Assembly (NCBI GenBank): GCA_947503285.1
Contig: CANNDD010000001.1
Span: 785,235-849,234, forward strand
DNA length: 64,000 nt
Direction of reading: 5' to 3'
Source of the DNA: an uncultured Croceitalea sp.
GTDB taxonomy: Bacteria; Bacteroidota; Bacteroidia; Flavobacteriales; Flavobacteriaceae
Part shown: positions 60,026 through 64,000 of the stretch, piece after piece
Layout of the letters: each line of letters begins with the position of its first letter
How positions within the stretch are numbered: position 1 is the first letter of the stretch
Position numbers and translations under genes: made by a program
Notes under the pieces: generated by a model
Told to the model about the DNA's origin: nothing
Databases searched by the model: none
What the model saw: the letters and a program-made list of their open reading frames with translations, nothing else

Positions 60026-60054
60026 TGTCACACGTTGTTGGAGATTGAATCTAA
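60026..60054 (+). promoter_or_regulatory. ECF sigma promoter motif TGTCACAC-N13-GAATCTAA (gene at 60082)
   Basis: TGTCACAC (60026-60033), 13 bp, GAATCTAA (60047-60054), 27 bp before the SRPBCC start. It is identical in both halves and spacing to the motif at 58289-58317, on the opposite strand. Confidence 0.8.
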
Positions 60055-60081
60055 ATAGTGTAATCATAAAATATAAGCAAA

Positions 60082-60591
60082 ATGAAACGATTAAAAAATG
60101 TAATAGTACTTGCGATAGTCCTATTTGGATTTAACCAAATGAATGCGCAAAACCCTGATGCAAAAATTACGAACACGATGGTGGTTGAAGCTTCTGCAGA
60201 TGACGTGTGGGCAGAGTTGCGAAAATTGGACAACATTGATGAGCTTTCCAGTCAAGTAGCAAAGGTAGCTTACACAGGGCCAAAGGGCACAGGTGGTTCC
60301 AGAGTGTGTACCTCGCCAGATGGAAAAGGGAAGTTCAAAGAAAATATTCTCGCCTTTGACGACACTGCCAGAACATATACTTATGCTGTAGTTGAGGGGG
60401 TTCCTGCTATGGGTATGGTGAGTAATTTCAAAGTAGTCGATTTAGGTTATAAAAAATCGATGATTGTCTGGACTTCTACCTACGAGAAGTTTATGAAAAA
60501 CCCACAAATGAACGAAGAAGAGTTAAATGGATTTTTAGATATGGCTTCAAAGGAAATGATAGGTAATGTAGCTAAAATGGCATCTAAGTAA
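60082..60591 (+). CDS. Exported SRPBCC family protein
   Basis: The 169-residue protein has a signal peptide (about 1-22, MNAQN) and an SRPBCC domain (MVVEASADDVWAELRKLDNI, GGSRVCTSPDGKGKFKENIL, FLDMASKEMIGNVAKMASK). It is divergent from the sigma factor gene and preceded by the sigma motif. It is the only plus-strand member of this cluster, monocistronic, with its own terminator. Confidence 0.87.
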   Translation: MKRLKNVIVLAIVLFGFNQMNAQNPDAKITNTMVVEASADDVWAELRKLDNIDELSSQVAKVAYTGPKGTGGSRVCTSPDGKGKFKENILAFDDTARTYTYAVVEGVPAMGMVSNFKVVDLGYKKSMIVWTSTYEKFMKNPQMNEEELNGFLDMASKEMIGNVAKMASK

Positions 60592-60622
60592 AATGCTTAG
60601 ACTATTGAATGGTTGATGATCG

Positions 60623-60649
60623 AGAAAGGCTGCACTGGGCAGCCTTTTT
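60623..60649 (+). terminator. Terminator of the exported SRPBCC gene
   Basis: GAAAGGCTGC pairs with GCAGCCTTTTT around ACTGG, ending in a T-run, 32 bp after the stop. Confidence 0.88.
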
Positions 60650-60843
60650 CTATTAGCTTTTCCAATTTAAGATAGTCTGCTTTAATTTCTCTTCTCGGTA
60701 AACCGTAGGCGATTTTTCGTAATGTTTTTTTAAAGGATTTGTGGTAAAGGACAAAAAAACTTCCAATTAGAATATAAGTATTCTGCAAAATTACCTGTAT
60801 GAATCAAGTTTACATATCTGACAACACTTTTTGATATAAAACA

Positions 60844-61215
60844 TTACTCTTTGAATCCGATGATTTGATTATCCCTGTTAATCATCAGCATGTGTTCTTC
60901 TGACGTTGAGATGCTGAAGACATCATTTGGCAAATCATTACCAACATATTCAACAGTGTACCATCCTTCTTCACTTGACCACCGATAATCATTTCTTATC
61001 AAGATTTCGTTATTTTCATAGTAATGATACCTACCTAAATAAGCATCATTAAAAATCCATTCCCTTCGAATACTGCTTGTTTGTCCTAATGCCTCAGGTG
61101 TCTTTGATTCAATGGCCCATATACCAAGTATGGGATCATTGTTTTCGGGGATTTCTGAACAACAAACGCAGAAAAGCAAAAGAAGCAAGTAGGTCATTTT
61201 ATGTATTGTTTTCAT
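60844..61215 (-). CDS. Small lipoprotein
   Basis: The protein has 123 residues from ATG 61213-61215, which yields a lipoprotein signal peptide (LLLLLFCVCCSEIP). A start further upstream would bury it. The body is beta-rich (REWIFNDAYLGRYHYYENNE, GWYTVEYVGNDLPNDVFSIS), perhaps a lipocalin-like fold. Neighbouring DNA holds no partner gene. Confidence 0.7.
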   Translation of the reverse strand: MKTIHKMTYLLLLLFCVCCSEIPENNDPILGIWAIESKTPEALGQTSSIRREWIFNDAYLGRYHYYENNEILIRNDYRWSSEEGWYTVEYVGNDLPNDVFSISTSEEHMLMINRDNQIIGFKE

Positions 61216-61938
61216 TAGATAGGTTTTAATTAGTGTCATAGTGCCTTTAGTCAATAGAGGTGACTTCAAGGCAATTGAAACATCCATTTTAGCATTGTCA
61301 AAGGCAGTGCTAGAGTGTACCAAAGTGAGCAAGGATTAGGTATTGGCTTAGCATGTATAAAATAATTATCACGGTTTCGGGTTTCGACAATCTTGATATA
61401 ATTTTCATAATCATTTTGATTTATATGTTATTGAATACCAAATGTATATATCGACACTATCAGAAAACATGTTCAATTATTATTTGCCAAAGGCCAGCTA
61501 TTATTCGGTTATGTACCCCTTCTAACCCCAAGGTCACGTTGCAGACCAAGGGTCAATTACTGAAGCCGCTGAATTTAAGATGGGTGAACGGTGATTTGAT
61601 TGTGATAAGACTAACTTGTCAATACTAAATATTACCTTCTCGGTCAGAAAATCGTAGATGGATCAAAGACAGGTTTTTTGAATGAAATACGATATTCCGT
61701 AATCGGTTTTAGGCTATTGGATTTTCTGATTGAAGTGATTATGCCATATAGCCCTATATAAAAGAATATGATTTCACTTTTTAAAACCGTAATATGTCGA
61801 AGTACCTATCTTTTTTCAAAAGCTAAAAAACGCATGATCTAAGTAAACCTATATGTTGATATTTAACTTAGAACCAACTTTTCTATCGCCTACTATCCAT
61901 TTTTTTTTGCTTTCCTAATTATTGATGAAATCAGAATT
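61216..61938. other. Gene-poor stretch, nothing recognised
   Basis: About 720 bp of AT-rich DNA. A 91-codon open frame (61353-61628, plus strand) has an unlikely composition and no recognisable domain, so it is not called. No tRNA, terminator or repeat was found. It may be decayed sequence. Confidence 0.6.
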
Positions 61939-62223
61939 TCATTTTTCCCGTGTCGTGCCTCCATCATCAAAAAGAAAATCAATCCACAAGGGATTTCGTT
62001 CCACATTTTCTTCAGAGGGAATTTCTACTTTAGAATTAGTAGTGCTGGTATCCACAATTTTGGTTTGCATATCGGGCCGTAATTCCCCATTGAAGCTTAT
62101 AATGTAAATTACTATCGCCAGCACATACGAAAAGCCAAATAAAATCGATACCGAAGGAATGTCCGCTAAACGTCTTATCTTAAAGATTCGTCTTATTGGA
62201 AACGTATTTTTATTAATATTCAT
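61939..62223 (-). CDS. Small single-helix membrane protein
   Basis: The 94-residue protein has a basic N-terminus (PIRRIFKIRRL), one transmembrane helix (VSILFGFSYVLAIVIYIISF) and an extracytoplasmic acidic tail (KVEIPSEENVERNPLWIDFL). No family is recognised. Coding status rests on the sensible membrane topology and the isolated complete frame. Confidence 0.5.
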   Translation of the reverse strand: MNINKNTFPIRRIFKIRRLADIPSVSILFGFSYVLAIVIYIISFNGELRPDMQTKIVDTSTTNSKVEIPSEENVERNPLWIDFLFDDGGTTREK

Positions 62224-62581
62224 AGTTCTATAAATCTTGATATTTGTCAGGTTTTATTCAGAAGAATGGGTTTCTGCAAAGTGGGCAGCATCCATCACCT
62301 TGTTATTTTAAGGGATTAGTGGCGGTATTTATGACTTTTTCCGGTATTGCATGATCATGCCAAAAAAGGTAGTTTATGACCTCATTCCATATCGAATAAT
62401 GTTCATTGGGCAGCACTGTTACGCGGATTCAATTTTCGGGTTACCTTGAAATAAAATGCGCTTTCATCCACATACTTACCCTATTATCAGCTTTGTCAAT
62501 TATTTTTTAGTCTAAATAGGATGTTATTAAGGTTATTGCATTTTACAAAACCTGAAACGAACTGTTTTTTGATGGTGCTGT
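62224..62581. other. Intergenic region, nothing recognised
   Basis: 358 bp between the small membrane protein and the PorP/SprF gene, without a convincing frame, hairpin terminator or repeat. The end of the PorP/SprF transcript must lie here. Confidence 0.55.
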
Positions 62582-63499
62582 TTAAAAAAAGCAACCACAC
62601 CTTGCTTTTCTTCCCACTTCCACCCGTAGAAGTAGTTCATGGGAGCCTCCATTAAAGCTATTTAAATCCGTAGTGTCCGTATCATAAGAATATCCTATGA
62701 ACCAAGTTTTGTTCAATTGAAAGCCTACCAAGGCACTAACTGCCGAATCTAAACGATAAGATGCACCCAAGGTAAGGTTCTCGCGATACAAAAAATTAGC
62801 GGATACATCTGTTGAGAAGGGTGTCCCCGATGAAATTTTTGTCAAGATAGCTGGCTTAAATTTCCAATCGTACGAAAGATCGAACACATAGCCCCCAATT
62901 AAATAAAACGTTTGCCTTTCGCTGGCTAAAGAAGTACTGGTACCATCGAAATGACTGGTTTCTAGAATATTCGGAACGGATACACCCAAATACCAGTAAT
63001 CTGAAAAATAATAGACTCCCGTTCCAATGTTCGGTGAAAATCTATTGTCCACTTCGGCAATTAGATTCTGGTCATTGGGGTCGAAAATTTCCAACTGATT
63101 GAAATCTACATTAAGTAAGTTAGCGCCCGCCTTAATACCAAAAGCCAAGGTGCTTGCGTTAGATGTTTTTATGCTATACGATATATCAATATTGAATATC
63201 TGTTCGCTGACCGGCCCAAGATTGTCATTTACAAGACCAAAACCCAGGCCAATCCCCTTTTCCCCGACCGGGGTATTCAAGTTTAGTGTTTGTGTCTCTG
63301 GTGCGCCTTCAAGACCTACCCATTGTGATCTGTGCAATGCCGTTATATTTAAGAGACCCCTGGTACCCGCATAAGCAGGATTAACAATATTGGTATTGTA
63401 TATATACTGCGTATATTGTACGTCTTGTTGTGCCATAATCCCTTTTGAACAGGTAAGTGTCATGAGCACAATAAAAATTATGCTATAAAAATTTTTCAT
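62582..63499 (-). CDS. Type IX secretion system PorP/SprF-family outer-membrane protein
   Basis: The 305-residue protein has a signal peptide (about 1-23, IMAQ). The family hallmark near the mature N-terminus is QYTQYIYNTNIVNPAYAGTR, followed by TALHRSQWVGLEGAPETQTL, then predicted beta strands to a Phe-rich C-terminus. PorP/SprF proteins help surface attachment or secretion of T9SS substrates with CHU_C-type ends. Here the gene follows such a substrate gene by 48 bp on the same strand, the common pairing. Confidence 0.93.
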   Translation of the reverse strand: MKNFYSIIFIVLMTLTCSKGIMAQQDVQYTQYIYNTNIVNPAYAGTRGLLNITALHRSQWVGLEGAPETQTLNLNTPVGEKGIGLGFGLVNDNLGPVSEQIFNIDISYSIKTSNASTLAFGIKAGANLLNVDFNQLEIFDPNDQNLIAEVDNRFSPNIGTGVYYFSDYWYLGVSVPNILETSHFDGTSTSLASERQTFYLIGGYVFDLSYDWKFKPAILTKISSGTPFSTDVSANFLYRENLTLGASYRLDSAVSALVGFQLNKTWFIGYSYDTDTTDLNSFNGGSHELLLRVEVGRKARCGCFF

Positions 63500-63547
63500 T
63501 ATCAGTCTTATTTTTATTCAACTTAATTTCTTATTAGTTTTATTTGA

Positions 63548-64000
63548 TTATCTGTTTAGATATAAATAGCCACTCTTGGTCTCAAAACCCCTATCTGGAA
63601 ATTTGTACTGCAATAGATAAAAATATGTGCCTGCTGGTAATCCGTCGGAAGTATTGATTGTTGATCTCGCATCCGATATTCCATCAAAAAAGTTATTGTT
63701 CGCCCCATAATTTTTCGTTTCATATACCTTCACACCCCATCTGTTGAAAACCTTTATGGCATTGGCCGAATTCCCTAGTCCGGTAATCATTAACACATCA
63801 TTGGCACCATCGCCATTTGGGGAAACATAGTTGTAAACAATTATTTCATTATCGTCTTGGGCATCTAGATAATCGGGTATTCCGTCGTTGTCGGTGTCAT
63901 CGTTGGTAGGGTCTCCATCCCCGTTGACATCCTCATCAGCCGTATCGATGCCATCGCCGTCATCGTCCGGGTCCAAATAGTCCGGTATGCCGTCACCATC
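63548..64000 (-). CDS. T9SS type B sorting-domain (gliding motility-associated C-terminal) protein, C-terminal part
   Basis: The visible ~150 residues are the end of a larger protein that runs off the window. Asp-rich thrombospondin type 3-like calcium-binding repeats (DGDGIPDYLDPDDDGDGID, NDDTDNDGIPDYLDAQDD) are followed by the CHU_C sorting domain: VSPNGDGANDVLMITGLG, IKVFNRWGVKVYET, GLPAGTYFYLLQY and SGYLYLNR. The C-terminal domain directs export through the T9SS and surface anchoring. The partner PorP/SprF gene follows. Confidence 0.93.
   Translation of the reverse strand, partial: DGDGIPDYLDPDDDGDGIDTADEDVNGDGDPTNDDTDNDGIPDYLDAQDDNEIIVYNYVSPNGDGANDVLMITGLGNSANAIKVFNRWGVKVYETKNYGANNNFFDGISDARSTINTSDGLPAGTYFYLLQYKFPDRGFETKSGYLYLNR

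Noticed and set aside
60597..60788. 63-codon minus-strand frame after the exported SRPBCC gene
   Set aside because: It contains the terminator hairpin of that gene in full and shows no recognisable domain.
61353..61628. 91-codon plus-strand frame
   Set aside because: Irregular hydrophobic/basic composition, no ribosome-binding site and no family resemblance; probably chance or decayed DNA.

Overview
The window looks like a chromosomal segment of a flavobacterium (Bacteroidota, Flavobacteriia, probably marine). The grounds are a PorP/SprF-type protein and a type IX secretion (T9SS type B) sorting domain at the right end, Bacteroidota-type promoter boxes close to TAnnTTTG, DUF6090 and exported DinB proteins, an AT-leaning base composition, and a polyamine route through arginine decarboxylase and agmatinase. 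I cannot name a species.

Layout. 1-1.3 kb: the N-terminal end of recQ, a tandem array of ~113-123 bp repeats built on a TTCGACTGCGCTCAGACTGACA core, and a short ssb. 1.6-3.0 kb: a small AT-rich island with a two-gene HEPN-like (toxin-antitoxin-like) pair and a decayed IS1595-type transposase. 3.0-11.8 kb: mixed genes, including a dienelactone hydrolase lipoprotein, a BLUF photoreceptor with all key residues, two SDR/regulator pairs, and an iron-sulfur gene (YjdI plus CDGSH) interrupted by an in-frame TGA. The second SDR and its TetR gene sit behind a promoter bracketed by two palindromic operators. 11.9-24.3 kb: a giant BNR/VPS10 propeller protein, a pentapeptide-repeat protein, a CBS protein, an M28 peptidase, TPR and NTF2-like exported proteins, and an epimerase-type threonine dehydrogenase. 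24.4-31.5 kb: a RimB-RimK fusion, a GNAT-nitrilase fusion, and a polyamine operon (arginine decarboxylase, agmatinase, deoxyhypusine synthase-like) preceded by a candidate structured RNA. 31.6-38.6 kb: moaC-moaE, a propeller lipoprotein, a membrane AraC regulator and two penicillin-binding-protein-like serine hydrolases.

38.7-60.7 kb is the most unusual part. It is almost entirely on the minus strand and is packed with paralogous small genes: six SRPBCC (START-like) proteins, three DinB proteins plus a DUF1569 relative, NmrA-type reductases, and two closely related ECF sigma factors carrying a CGLVN..NPCRC motif. Three kinds of regulatory sequence can be read directly. (1) TGTCACAC-N13-GAATCTAA precedes a sigma gene and two SRPBCC operons. 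(2) A perfect GTTGTATATACAAC palindrome precedes both a MarR gene and an eight-gene, mostly overlapping operon. (3) A 29-bp TTCC-N5-AAAACAAATAA-N5-GGAA element lies 15 bp upstream of a -7-like box before two further operons, next to a TPR-LytTR regulator. I propose that this is a set of coordinately regulated, envelope-associated modules that bind or modify small molecules. The substrates are not evident.

60.8-64 kb: small lipoprotein and membrane genes, two gene-poor stretches, a PorP/SprF protein and the C-terminal part of a large T9SS-exported adhesin-like protein that runs off the window.
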